A stretch of DNA of 52,985 bases from Chlorogloea purpurea SAG 13.99 (GTDB lineage Bacteria > Cyanobacteriota > Cyanobacteriia > Cyanobacteriales > Microcystaceae): the NCBI GenBank assembly GCA_016903695.1, contig JADQBB010000030.1, forward strand, positions 1 to 52,985, read 5' to 3'. Position numbers and translations under genes: made by a program. How positions within the stretch are numbered: position 1 is the first letter of the stretch; each line of letters starts with the position of its first letter. Of the stretch, positions 1 to 10,200 are shown piece after piece. The notes beneath the pieces were generated by a model. It ran no database searches, had not been told where the DNA came from, and saw only the letters and a program-made list of their open reading frames with translations.

Positions 1-141
1 AGAAATACTTTTTAAGTGCTTTTTAAGTTCCTGTTTTTCTTGTGGAGTCATATTTTTCGTGAAAGAGTTTACTTCATTGTCTCTTTTTTTTTCAAGACAT
101 GCTTTAAGTATTTATACTCATTACAAAAGTGGGATGCTCCC

Positions 142-334
142 GGGTCAATTTATCAGGGAGATTCGCGATCGATTCAACCTGACGGTAATTTTGATCGAGC
201 ATCATGTGCCGTTAGTAATGGGGTTGTGCGATCGTATTGCCGTCCTTCATTTCGGTCGCTTGATCGCTCTCGGTGAACCGGCTATAGTACGTGATGATCC
301 AGCGGTGATCGAGGCTTATCTGGGGGATGAATAA
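142..334 (+). pseudogene. 5'-truncated LivG/NatA-type ABC transporter ATPase (C-terminal remnant)
   Basis: The frame encodes only the last 60 or so residues of a branched-chain or neutral amino acid ABC ATPase. It has the H-loop context [19 protein letters not shown] and the typical tail ending AYLGDE. The Walker A, signature and Walker B regions that should precede it are missing. Upstream (1-130) is AT-rich sequence that reads as nothing related. The homology begins just after a perfect palindrome GGGATGCTCCC at 131-141, whose internal ATG could in principle start a short peptide. The stop overlaps the start of the following livF-type gene, as in intact livGF operons. The N-terminal part was therefore probably lost by rearrangement. 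The family assignment is confident; that the product is non-functional is inferred. Confidence 0.75.
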
Positions 335-1040
335 TATCATGTTAGAGCTGATCGATTTATCGGTTAATTATGGCGGCATTCAAGCCATACAGGGAATCAA
401 TCTAGTGGTCAACGAGGGGGAAATAGTCACTTTGATCGGCGCTAACGGGGCGGGGAAAACGACCACTTTAAAAACTATCTCTCGCCTTCTAGTACCCCGC
501 CGCGGCAAGATTTTTTACAACGGTAAGGATATAACAGGGGCCCCCTGTCACGAGGTAGTGAGATGGGGTATCGCCCACAGCCCGGAAGGGAGACGCATAC
601 TGGGCCGCCAAACAGTATTGACAAATTTGGAGTTAGGTGCGTATATAAGGAACGATCGCCCTGGCATCAAAGCGGATCTAGAAAAGCAGTTTCAAACTTT
701 CCCCCGGTTGGCGGAGCGCAAGGAACAGTTAGCGGGGACTTTAAGCGGCGGCGAACAACAGATGTTAGCGATCGCCAGAGCCTTAATGAGCCGTCCGAAG
801 TTACTATTATTGGATGAACCCAGTTTAGGGTTAGCACCCCAGATAGTCAGGGAAATTTTCGGGGTCATAAAAGGACTGAAAGCCGAGGGCGTGACCATAT
901 TATTAGTGGAACAGAATGCTAATTTAGCCTTGGAGTGCGCCGATCGAGGTTACGTGTTAGAGTCGGGCTGTGTAACGATTACCGGAGATGGAAAGACTCT
1001 CCTCGGTGATGAGCGGGTGCGTCAAGCTTATCTGGGTTAG
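327..1040 (+). CDS. livF: Branched-chain/neutral amino acid ABC transporter, ATP-binding protein LivF/NatE type
   Basis: This is the second ATPase of a high-affinity amino acid importer and powers uptake at the cytoplasmic face of the inner membrane. Visible motifs are Walker [10 protein letters not shown] (near residue 38), signature LSGGEQQM (near 140), Walker [14 protein letters not shown] (near 158) and the H-loop in LLVEQNAN. The length of 237 residues is normal for LivF. A second ATG at 339 (MLELIDL) fits homologous starts better than the one at 327; both are possible. It follows the truncated livG-type fragment with an 8-base overlap. No permease or binding-protein gene is in the window. 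In cyanobacteria the same family is called NatE of the N-I neutral amino acid transporter. With its partner ATPase broken here, it may rely on another copy. Confidence 0.85.
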   Translation: MNNIMLELIDLSVNYGGIQAIQGINLVVNEGEIVTLIGANGAGKTTTLKTISRLLVPRRGKIFYNGKDITGAPCHEVVRWGIAHSPEGRRILGRQTVLTNLELGAYIRNDRPGIKADLEKQFQTFPRLAERKEQLAGTLSGGEQQMLAIARALMSRPKLLLLDEPSLGLAPQIVREIFGVIKGLKAEGVTILLVEQNANLALECADRGYVLESGCVTITGDGKTLLGDERVRQAYLG

Positions 1041-1045
1041 GGTGA

Positions 1046-1211
1046 TCACGATTCTGCCGCGAGAGTGAGGCTGCGATAGATACGCTCGATCCCAAAATTG
1101 AGGTTAATGCTTCTCAGTTCTACAGTATCCCCGGCTTGATAGTTAATGATGATCCATTCCCCCGCGTCGTTTTTGTGATACAGATCGATCTCCACGCAGG
1201 TAGAGCTTACT
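1046..1211 (-). pseudogene. C-terminal remnant of a Uma2-family (DUF820) protein
   Basis: The minus strand reads a reading frame without start, containing CVEIDLYHKNDAGEWIIINY and ending in SLTLAAES and a stop. This matches the C-terminal beta-rich tail of Uma2/DUF820 PD-(D/E)XK-fold proteins, which are very numerous in cyanobacteria. The frame is cut at the left inverted repeat of the IS630 element. The sequence on the far side of the element (from 2378) does not continue the frame, so the front of the gene is not simply displaced. Confidence 0.5.
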
Positions 1212-1223
1212 TATACCAATTCT

Positions 1224-1799
1224 CTAAATATCAACTACAGATAGAGCCTCTAGAATATGAGTTCGCCCAACAATTGAAGCAATAATATCGTTGGTCATTA
1301 CCGCCAGTCTCGCAGTGATCAAGAGCCTTAATTCATCCAGTGAAGCCGGTAATTTCCATCTCAATCCCCTTTTTATATATTGCCAAATCTGTTCGATAGG
1401 ATTTGATTCAGGACAATGGGGCGGTTGAAACATCAGAATAATATTGTTAGGAATTTTCAGTTTTTTTGCCTTGTGGAATCTGCCATTATCTAACTGTATT
1501 ATTAAAATGCTATCGGCAAAATGCTGAGATACTAACTCTAAAAATATCTCAAAGCATTGACTGTTTAAATGGCTGAATTCGTAAAAGAAGTTCTCTCCGG
1601 TTTTCGGCTCTACCACCCCATATATATAAGTCGCTTGAAATTTCCATTGCACCTGCCCAATCGGCTTTACTCCCTTGGCTGTGATTTTTCTCCCACTAAT
1701 TGTTTTCAGCCCTACTCGGGTTTCATCTTCACATAAAAACCGGATTTTTTCCGCCTTATCCATCTTACCCATCATTGTCATCGCTACACAGCTCAGCAT
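1224..1799 (-). CDS. IS630 transposase, DDE catalytic part (orfB)
   Basis: This 191-residue frame holds the catalytic DDE domain of an IS630 transposase. It shows CEDETRVGL (first Asp), IIQLDNGRFHKAKKL (second Asp) and CPESNPIEQIWQYIKRG (final Glu). The first methionine is internal to the domain, so this frame is probably expressed by frameshifting from the upstream half. The stop lies inside the left inverted repeat. The active-site residues are intact, so the element may still be mobile. Confidence 0.88.
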   Translation of the reverse strand: MLSCVAMTMMGKMDKAEKIRFLCEDETRVGLKTISGRKITAKGVKPIGQVQWKFQATYIYGVVEPKTGENFFYEFSHLNSQCFEIFLELVSQHFADSILIIQLDNGRFHKAKKLKIPNNIILMFQPPHCPESNPIEQIWQYIKRGLRWKLPASLDELRLLITARLAVMTNDIIASIVGRTHILEALSVVDI

Positions 1800-1810
1800 C
1801 GCTATGTTTT

Positions 1811-2302
1811 CTAAAAAGTTTTTTTAAAACTCTCTAACCTTTCTTCTGACTGCTCTATACTCTTTGGTCTCGCTATTTTTGGCGATGCTTTTAGTTTATA
1901 ATATACTAACTTATGAACTGTCTTATACTTTACTTCTAGCCCCATTTTTGTCTCTAACCATTCACATATCTCTCCATAACTCTCGAACCCTTTGTTTTCT
2001 TCTAATCTTTTCTCTAATGCTTTTTTCGCCCATTGGGGCACTTTTCTTGGTCGCCCCGTACTAACTTTTTTAGACAATAATTTTTCTAGTCCTCCTTGAC
2101 GATATTTTCCTAACCAGTCTTGTACTGTCACTCTATTTCTTCCTATTATTCCCGCCGCTTCTGTCACCGTTAGCGCTTTTTTTGTCTTTAATAAGTACAA
2201 TACCTGTATTCTTTCTTTTCCTGCACCTGTTTTCTCTTGTCTTAGCAGTTCCTTGAGCTCCCCGAATGTTTCCGAGATTTCTATTTTATAAACTCCTGCC
2301 AT
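1811..2302 (-). CDS. IS630 transposase, N-terminal helix-turn-helix part (orfA)
   Basis: This 163-residue frame carries the DNA-binding half of an IS630 transposase. It has a helix-turn-helix with VTEAAGIIGRNRVTVQDWL (about residues 47-65) and a second winged-helix-like region. It ends at a stop just after a run of seven A in the coding strand (near 1818-1824). A shift to the -1 frame at that run continues directly into the DDE frame as KNFLENIAMLSC. The arrangement fits a programmed -1 frameshift producing the full transposase, as known for many IS630 members. The alternative is that the element is simply frameshifted and dead. Confidence 0.85.
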   Translation of the reverse strand: MAGVYKIEISETFGELKELLRQEKTGAGKERIQVLYLLKTKKALTVTEAAGIIGRNRVTVQDWLGKYRQGGLEKLLSKKVSTGRPRKVPQWAKKALEKRLEENKGFESYGEICEWLETKMGLEVKYKTVHKLVYYKLKASPKIARPKSIEQSEERLESFKKTF

Positions 2303-2463
2303 ATTTATCCTTTTACTTTACTCATCTTACTATTCTATTCTAGACTATCTGTAGTCGCTATTTAGAGAATTGGTATAACATATAAATACCTTGAGCCTGT
2401 TGATTGGTAGAATTCATCAGAAAAGGGAAGTATCCCAATTATGCAATTGTTATCGTTTACCCG

Positions 2464-2935
2464 ACCGTGATTTTAATCACGGTCTCATAGCAGAAGTCGG
2501 CTTTAAGCTGAGATCTTGCACCATTGTCAGTAAGGCGCGAAAACCCAAAATCTCATAATGTCAATCTGCTAGTAAAAGCGAAACCCGACCGGGATTAAAA
2601 TCTCGGTCTCATAGGGAAAATCGGTTTTAACCGATTGAAATTGTGGATTGAATATTAGTCGTTTAAAACTGAGATCATGCACCATTGTCAAGAACATGAT
2701 TTTTCTGGCTTGATTACGCAAACCGGCAGGGAATAAAATTCCCTGCCTCATAGCAAAAGTCGTTTAATAACGACTCATATTTAATCCACAATTTCTATCG
2801 GTTTTAACCGATTTTTGCTACTAGACCGGGATTTAAATCCCGGTCGGGTTTCGCTTTTACTCCTGAGATTGACGTTATGAGATTTTGGTTTTTACGTCTT
2901 ATTGACATCGGTGCAAGATCTCAGTTTGAACCGAA
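2464..2935. repeat. Nested palindromic interspersed repeat (MITE-like cluster)
   Basis: At least six perfect or near-perfect palindromes stand in series: 2464-2483, 2588-2607, 2621-2634, 2725-2747, 2758-2775, 2797-2812 and 2824-2845. They are separated by short conserved spacers such as CTCATAGCAAAA. On a larger scale, 2508-2614 and 2818-2924 form an inverted repeat of about 107 bases. A third partial copy in the forward direction starts at 2669. Each copy begins CTGAGATCTTGCACC or a close variant. No transposase is inside. The short frames that run through here on both strands are products of the repeat and not genes. A related cluster lies at 19930-20010. Confidence 0.8.
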
Positions 2936-2993
2936 TTGGGCTATGAGGCTCTTAATTGATTCCCCGCCGGTTATCGCATCAGTGGGATGCTCC

Positions 2994-3078
2994 AGGTTTT
3001 TCGTTCACGGATTTGGTGTGATAAATCAAATAGCCACCACAGCATTATGTGGGTATCTATAAGATATTTTATTCCCAT
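2994..3078 (-). pseudogene. Truncated VapC-type PIN toxin (N-terminal 28 codons)
   Basis: The start ATG overlaps the end of the upstream antitoxin gene, the usual arrangement for VapBC pairs. The frame reads MGIKYLIDTHIMLWWLFD, which is the N-terminal strand and helix of a PIN-domain ribonuclease with the first catalytic Asp. Homology stops after about 28 codons at the sequence GGGATGCTCC (2984-2993). Beyond it lies the palindromic repeat cluster. The remaining catalytic acids are absent, so no active toxin can be made. Confidence 0.75.
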
Positions 3079-3269
3079 TGTTGCAGTTCTTCTTCCGGTA
3101 GTGGCTCATAGAAGGCATCGCCGAGTTTTCCTTTAAGTAGACCAAGCTTCCGTTGCCCGGTGGATTTTTCTGTTAAACCCCGTCGAAAATCGTGAATCAC
3201 TTCATAGAATTGAGGTAGTTTATCAGGAGGTATTTGTTGTAGTTCTCGAACGATTTTTTCGAGCAGCAT
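3069..3269 (-). CDS. DUF2281-type antitoxin, now orphan
   Basis: This 66-residue protein starts LLEKIVRELQQIPPDKLPQF and ends with GLLKGKLGDAFYEPLPEEE, the pattern of small DUF2281/VapB-like antitoxins that pair with PIN toxins in cyanobacteria. The C-terminal segment is the usual toxin-binding part. Its toxin overlaps the 3' end but is truncated after 28 codons. The antitoxin therefore has no cognate partner here. The family call rests on recognisable sequence pattern; DNA binding was not judged. Confidence 0.7.
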   Translation of the reverse strand: MLLEKIVRELQQIPPDKLPQFYEVIHDFRRGLTEKSTGQRKLGLLKGKLGDAFYEPLPEEELQQWE

Positions 3270-3355
3270 AAGCTAACAGTGGCGACCGAGAGCGCATTTA
3301 TTTTTTATTCTAGACCTTGGGAACAAATATTTATTTGAACTTCCGGCTCGATTAC

Positions 3356-3493
3356 CTAACCCCCGATAAATATATCTGCCGCTGTCAGATTCAGATTGGC
3401 AGTCAAGGAAGCCAACTGCACCGCCGCGCCCGCCCCGCTACCATCGCCTTTGAAGCCACCGGCTATAAAGATCGCGGCGATTGGGATGCTCCC
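3356..3493 (-). pseudogene. Duplicated 3' fragment of the neighbouring RTX gene
   Basis: On the minus strand the frame reads GDGSGAGAAVQLASLTANLN and ends LTAADIFIGG plus stop. This is almost the same as the end of the giant RTX protein encoded from 4286 upward. Bases 3341-3446 align without gaps to 4271-4376 (offset 930) with 13 mismatches, about 88% identity. The copy ends at GGGATGCTCCC (3483-3493). Together the two copies form a direct repeat around the antitoxin/PIN pair at 3559-4256. Confidence 0.8.
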
Positions 3494-3558
3494 TGGCATT
3501 TCCCCTATTAGAATTGTTATTTTAATGATGTGTATTATATTGTCAAATTTATAAAATT

Positions 3559-3870
3559 ATGAATCCTGAAGCTAATTATGATCTTTCTTTAGATACGAAT
3601 TTACGACAGTGGCTTCATCAAAAAATTCAAGAATTATCAATCCCGCAACTCAATTCATTGCGACAATTTTTAGAATTTCTCGAATATCAACAAACATCGG
3701 GGCAAATAGACACGGGAATCAATAACGACGAAATTGATGTAATCGTCGCCTCTTATCGCCGTCAAAATAGCTCGTTACCGGCGGGACTCGCAAAAGGGCA
3801 GTTTGTTGTCCCCGATGATTTCAATGCTCCCTTGCCAGATGACATTTTAGATTTATTCGAGCCGAAATGA
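3559..3870 (+). CDS. Putative VapB-like antitoxin paired with a PIN pseudogene
   Basis: This 103-residue acidic protein has an N-terminal helical region (LRQWLHQKIQELSIPQLN) and a C-terminal segment GLAKGQFVVPDDFNAPLPDD. The C-terminal pattern resembles the toxin-binding tail of DUF2281/VapB-like antitoxins. Its stop overlaps the start of a PIN-domain frame as ATGA. The function is inferred from this overlap and the C-terminal pattern; the N-terminal region is not assigned. The module sits between two copies of the RTX 3' end. Confidence 0.6.
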   Translation: MNPEANYDLSLDTNLRQWLHQKIQELSIPQLNSLRQFLEFLEYQQTSGQIDTGINNDEIDVIVASYRRQNSSLPAGLAKGQFVVPDDFNAPLPDDILDLFEPK

Positions 3871-4256
3871 AACTTTTATTGGATATTCATATTTTTCTTT
3901 GGTTGATTAATGATGATGAGCGTTTATCTGAAAAATTTTATGAAGCCATAATCAATCCTAATAATGAAAGATTTTTGAGTGTTGTTTCTATATGAAAATG
4001 TATCATAAAATATGGTAGCGGAAAGCTTTCTTTTCCCGAACCACCTGAAGTATATTTACCCAGACAGAGAAGAGAACATTTAATCAAAAGTTTGGTAGTT
4101 GATGAAAATAGTATTTCTCAATTAGCCCAACTGCCGCTACTTCACCGAGACCCATTCGATCGATTACTAATATCTCAAGCTTTACACCATAATTTAATCA
4201 TGGTGACTCAAGACACAGCAATTTTAAACTACTCGATGGTTAATTTTTTGGCTTGA
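3867..4256 (+). pseudogene. VapC-like PIN toxin with in-frame TGA
   Basis: The frame of 130 codons reads a complete small PIN protein. It has LLLDIHIFLWLIND at the N-terminus (first catalytic Asp), LPLLHRDPFDRLLISQAL in the middle and LIMVTQDTAILNY near the end. It is broken by a single TGA at 3993-3995 (codon 43), where homologues usually have Trp in a segment like SVVSIWE. Everything else is in one frame and of normal length. A single G-to-A change would explain the loss. Natural selection against the toxin or a sequencing error are both possible. Confidence 0.8.
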
Positions 4257-4285
4257 AAATTTCATTGGGCTTCCGGCTAGATTCC

Positions 4286-7200
4286 CTAACCCCCGATAAA
4301 TATATCCGCTGTGGTCAGATTCAGATTGGGACTCAAAGACGCGAACTGCACCGCCGCCCCGGCCCCGCTACCATCGACATCGAAGAATAACGCCCCCGTA
4401 GTCCGATTATAGATGAATCGATGATCGGCAGTGGTGGCAGAAGAACCGATCGAGAATTGAGCCGGAGTAATAGCGTTACCGGCGACCAAACCACCGAAGC
4501 CGCCGCCGATGACGTTCAGGGTGTCATCAATGACGTTAAAATCGGTGATGGTATCGATGCCTTCTCCGGGTGCGTTAAAGAGGAAATTATCTTTACCCGC
4601 GCCGCCGCTCAGAGTGTCGCGCCCGCCCATACCGACTAGAATATCATCACCGGCGTTACCGATCATGGTGTTCGCCCCCTCGTTGCCGATGAGCAGGTTA
4701 TTTCCCCCGTTGCCCGTGGCATTGATAGCGGAGTTACCGGTAATGGTGAGATTTTCCACGTTGGGGAGATTGGCGAGGGTGTAAGTCACGGTAGAGATAA
4801 TCGTGTCGTTACCCCGAATCGCCGCCTCGGTAATCACATCACCCGTGGTATCTACTATGTAGGTATCATCGCCCGCACCGCCGATTAAAGTGTCGATACC
4901 GCCGCCCCCATCGAGAATAACCGTTCCCGTGAAACCGGACGCGTCTAATCTGTTATTGCCCGTGCCGCCCCCTAATTGAGCCGACTCGATTCTCGTTAAG
5001 GTATCGGTACCATTGCCGGTTAGGGTCGCGTTCGTGAGGGTGAAGTTAAAGTCACCCGATTCGACGATCGTATCATTGCCGGCACCACCATCGATCGTAT
5101 CGTTACCCGCACCGCCGGTTAACTTGTTATCGCCGATATTACCGATGATTCTATTGGCGAGTTCGTTACCGGTCGCATTCAGAGGGTCTGCGCCGGTGAG
5201 GGTGATATTCTCCACGTTGGCTATACTAACCAGACTGTAATTAACCGAGGAGTTAACCGTATCGATGCCGCCGTTGTTTTCTTCGATGATAACGTCGGCG
5301 CTGACGGTTGTGATGTTACCGTTGTTTACCGTATAGCTACTGGTGTCTACGAAGTAGGTGTCATCGTTGGCACCGCCGACTAAGGTATCGTTACCCGCAC
5401 CACCATTTAAGGTATCGTTGCCCGCACCGCCGATTAAACTATCGTTATAGGGGCCGCCGGTGAGAGCATCGGCCCCGGCAGTACCGTTGAGCAGCATACC
5501 GTCTGTAGCCTCATTGGTGATAGAAACTCTCGCTTTCGTGTTAGCAGGTAAGAGGGCGTTAGAGGGATTCTGTAGCAGTACAGTAAAGGTTTCCGTAAGC
5601 TCCGGTAGTTTGTCGCCGATGATGGGGATGCTCAAAGTTTGGCTTGTTGTACCAGGGGCGAAGGTGACAGTACCGCTAACGGGACTGAAATCTACGTCCG
5701 CTTCCGCCGTGTCGCCGGTGTCTTTAAAGGCGGCGAAATCGATCGTAACTGGTTGGGTGAACGCTGCGGAGAGGTTGGTGAACGCTACGGAGAGGTTGAG
5801 GGTTAGGGTGAGGTTCGAGGTGCCGCTATCGCCTTCGGGACTCGGGTTCAGGTTGCTGAAACTTACTTGAGGCAAAATTCTCAAGGTTCTTTGCGGGGTG
5901 GGAGCGGAAGCGATGAGGCTACCGTCTAAGGTTTGTACCGTCCAGTTAAATTCGCCCGGGGGGAGGTTATTCTCAGTCCAAGATATATTACCATTAGCGA
6001 TCGTCCCTACGTTAACATTGCCACTTTGAGAAGGAACCCCGGCTGGGTTGGGGGCGACTAGAATCGATCGATCGAGAGCGGGGACATTAGGGCCCGTTAT
6101 TCTCGACAGGGAGATTCTATAGGTTAAACCATTAGCTGGGGTTAGAGGGGTGGTAGCCGGGGCGATTGGGGTATCACTGGCTGCTGTCCAACTAAAGGTA
6201 ACGGTATTATTGTTCACTACGCTTTGACTTAACAGGGGCGTTACCGGAGCGGTGTTATTACGCCCTGCGTCGTTGATTAGGGTTTGGTAGGCGTTGGTGA
6301 TGGTGTTGAGCAGGATAATATCTAGTTTGCCGTCTCCGTTTACATCCTGTTGCGTGAGAGTGTTAAAAGTACCTGCCGGGGTTATCTGATTCGTATAAGC
6401 TACAAAGCCTGTAGTAGTGGCGCGAGAAATGGTGAGGGTATTGCCGCTTAAAACCGCTCGATCGAGCCTGCCATCATTATCGTAGTCTCCCGTGATAGTG
6501 CCCCCGCCCGTGATGACGCGGGGTAGGGTCGCGAGATTGACCGCCAGGTTACTGGTAATGAAAGGATTGATCGTGAAGGTTTGTTCGGGTGCGAAAGTAG
6601 AGCCGAGATAACCGTTATCTACCGATTGCACACTCCAATAGTAGGTAATTCCTTTGATTAAATTGAGGGGTTGGCTGATGTTATATCCCACGTTACCGAG
6701 CGCGGATACTTTTCTGTTACCGTTGCTATCGGCGAGGGGAGCGATTACATCCGAGCCTCCAGGGGTGGTGCCGAGGCGGAGATTATAGCTTAGGGGTTCG
6801 CCAGTGCCGGTACTGTTCGCAGCGAGGGGGGTAGTGTCTGTTATGCGTTGCCATCCGAGAGTAACTGTATTTCCGTTGATGTTAGTCGTAAAGTTAACGG
6901 GAATCGGAGGACGAGGGTTCGGGCGAATTCCCACAACGCCATCGCGGGCATTGTTGCGGTAAACCGATAGCACAGGTTGCTCAGTCTTGCCGGATGCGCC
7001 GGTGAAGACAAAATCTAAGTCACCGTCGCCGTCGTAATCATGCCAACCGTTAACACCGTTTTTAGCACCCGGTAGGAGGGTCGATTCTTCAGACAATAAC
7101 GCACCGCCAGTAACACCACTGGTGAAAACGCGGCTGACTGCGTTTCCATTTTCGTCCGTCCCCGTTAACAATAAATCCAAGTCTCCATCGGCTGCGTCAA

Positions 7201-10200
7201 AGTCACCCCAACTAGCCGAACCGTTGATTACTGTCGGTAAAGGTTGTCCATTATTGGGATTGGGAATATAGGTAAAGGTGAGATTGTTATTGTTTTTAAA
7301 AAGGTGCGTCCCGCTTTTGGTCATGAGTAGAACGTCAAGGAAACCGTCTCGGTTGTAATCGGCTAATGATGCCCCTTCCGCACCGGATAACTTAGTGTTG
7401 GTTAACTCGGTAAAGCTACGAAGTGCGCTATTACGAGGATCTACTACATTTCTGTAAACTTTGATTCCGTTATTACCCGTGACGATTAAATCGATGTAAC
7501 CGTCGTTATCTAAGTCGCCAGTTGTGAGGGCTGGAGAATTAATTCCGGTGTTGATGGGGTCAATAGTACCGTTACCGAGGATAAATTCCAGTGTGTTACC
7601 GGAAGTGATGATAATATCGGTTCTGCCGTTATTGTCTAGATCAACCCAATTAGTGTTAATGGGATTGGTATAGGTTTGGCTTAAAGTTCCTAAATTTGTG
7701 TCGAAGAATCCATTTCGAGAGGGGTTAAAAAGCAACACTTTGAAACCGTATACCGGGTTAGCGGTAGCGTTATCGTTACTGCCAGTGGCGAGAATATCGA
7801 GGAAACCATCACCGTTATAGTCGCCCCACACCCCGCTATCGAAGTTCTCGAAACCGGTCAGCGCGATCGAGGCGAAACCTCCTCCCAGGTTCTGATAAAC
7901 ACTCGCGATACGGTTGTTATTTGCATCCTTGCCTATCAAGAGAAAATCGAACTTGTTATCGTTGTTGTAATCTCCCCAAATCGCTTGGCTTCTCCAGCCG
8001 TTAGTAGATAGAGTTTGATTCGCCCCGACACCGGCCTTCTGGGATAGTTCGTATTCTAGGGAAACGGTGAATGAGGGGGTGAAGTATTTATTGGCAGTGA
8101 TAATATCTGTACCCTTTATAGTCAGAATATCGGTGTTTTGTCGCCTGAGTGTGATATTTGATATATGACCACTACCACTCTCAGTGCCGGAGAAGTAGTT
8201 CTCGATCGTCAGGTCTTGGGCAGGATCATAGGCACCATCAGCGTTAATGTCGATGCCGAGGGAGTTATTGAATTGGATGAAGCCGAGAGTACCGGTTTTG
8301 AGTCCGCCGACCTTTTTGCTATCTGGTACGTTTTGGATATTTACTGGCCACTTAATCCCTGTCGGCAATAAATCCAAATCTAATATTAATGTATTGTTGT
8401 TATCACTATCCCTAATGACGGTGCCGTTGATAGCTTGTCTCAACCAACCTTGTTTTTTATCGGTTTTGGCTTGATCGTAAAGGGCTTTATCGGGAATTAA
8501 ACGGAGGGACTCGTATTTATCCCACTGTACCTGCTGATTCGGCCACGCGGTGGGGTTGGCCCAAAGTTGGAATGTTTCCCAGCTAATTCGGCCTAACGGG
8601 CTGTTCTCTATCGGTTGGAAGCTTGCCGGGTTTCCGCCTAACGCTCTGAAAGCATTTTCTAGGGTTTGTGGGTCGGCAATCAGCTCGTAAGTGTCCGTAC
8701 CTAAACCGCCTTCTAAAATATCAGCGCCGCCGCCGCCTCTGAGGGTGTCCATGCCTGCACCACCCAGCAGGCTGTCATTACCGGTACCGCCGTCTAAAGT
8801 GTCGTCGCCAAGTCCGCCGTTTAGGGTATCTCTGCCCGCCCTGCCTTGTAATTCGTTACGGTTGGATGTACCGACGATCGAATCATAGTAGTTAGAACCG
8901 ATCGCATTCTCCACAGTTTGTGAGATAAAAGTATCTGTACCGCCGTAACCATCTCTAGCGGTGCTAGCCAGATTCACATCTACCCCCGCCGGGTCATTTT
9001 CGTAGGTAACGGTGTCGGAACTTCTCTGATTGTTTTGTTGGTTCATGCTACCGTCACCGGGGCCGCCGTCAATAGTGTCGTTACCGGGCCCGCCCTCGAT
9101 CGTATCGTCGCCATTACCAGCCGATATATTATCGTTACCGCTACCACCGTTAATAAAATCGCTCCCCTTCTTACCGATGATCGTATCGTCTCCTTCCCAA
9201 CCTAAGAGGATGTCTCTTTGATTGTCGAGATCGCTCCCTTCTAGAATATCGTTACCCTCACCACCGTCGAGATAGGTAACGAAAACACCGCTTTCTAGGG
9301 TTTCTGATTCGGTTTGGCTACCGATTAAGGTATCGTTACCTTCTCCCCCTGCTAAAGCTCCAAATACGGTAGGTTGCCCCTGTATACGCTGGTCTATTAG
9401 TAAGTCGTTTTGATTGACACGGGTAGCTTGATCAAATTTCTTGGTAACTTTATTAAATGCGAGGGTGTCGTCACCGGAGCTGCCTTTATTGGCTACCACA
9501 AAATTAACGCTTCTGCTGTTGTTTTGTAAGGCAGTGGCGAAAAGTACCTGACCTTGCCTGAAATCATCACTGAAGCTGCTCCTGTCGAGTGTCACCCCGG
9601 TAATCAGAATACTTAAACCCGAATTAATTCTCGTGATACGGGTGTTGCCACCCTCGGCAGTTACCGTGTATTCGTTTTGATTACCGTAGAGGAGGATAAA
9701 GTCTATATTCGGGTTGAAATTGTTGATTGTTACCGGTACGTTGTAGAAAGTTTTGTCTTTATTGCCGATAACGAAGATGTTCTGTCTCGGTGTACCCTCT
9801 AAAGTTGTACTATTACTTACTTCACCGTAACCAGGTACTAACTCGATTCCCGATGTGCCGTGATCCGAGGCGATGCCTTTGAGTTCATAAACGCCTGGTT
9901 GTAAGTCGGCACTGCCGAATTGATAGGCGAAGGAAGCCCAGCGGGAATCGTTTTGATTAACCGTGAAAACGGGATTGGTGAATCTAAATCCGGTGAACTG
10001 ACCGGCGGCGTTAAACGAATCGTTACGATAGATAGTAGTGGTGGGATTACCGCCCGCTAGGTCGGGGATGGACACCTGACCGCTCGATTCTGGTCTGACG
10101 AATATATCCTCGCCGGTAATTAGTATATCTAAGCTACCGTCCCCGTTATAGTCTCTGGCTTCTACGGAACTATTGGCCACGCCGCTTAAACCGATGTTGG

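Larger units (their letters stand above)
1214..2375 (-). mobile_element. IS630-family insertion sequence with TA target duplication
   Basis: The element is about 1.16 kb. Its ends are inverted repeats of about 33 bases (1214-1246 and 2343-2375), nearly identical and both beginning TACCAATTCTCTAAATA read inward. A TA dinucleotide flanks each side (1212-1213 and 2376-2377), the TA duplication expected for IS630/Tc1-mariner transposition. It carries two overlapping-phase transposase frames on the minus strand. It sits directly against the Uma2 remnant. Confidence 0.92.

Noticed and set aside
16..276. 86-codon frame at the left edge
   Set aside because: It is out of phase with the livG-type remnant and shows no family resemblance.
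1864..2064. Plus-strand hydrophobic frame inside the IS630 element
   Set aside because: It is antisense to the helix-turn-helix half of the transposase.
2569..2751. Minus-strand 60-codon frame (and plus-strand 2877-3062)
   Set aside because: Both run through the palindromic repeat cluster and have no protein-like composition or ribosome site.
2464..2935. CRISPR array
   Set aside because: The repeated units differ in length and orientation, are palindromes with fixed spacers, and no cas genes are near.
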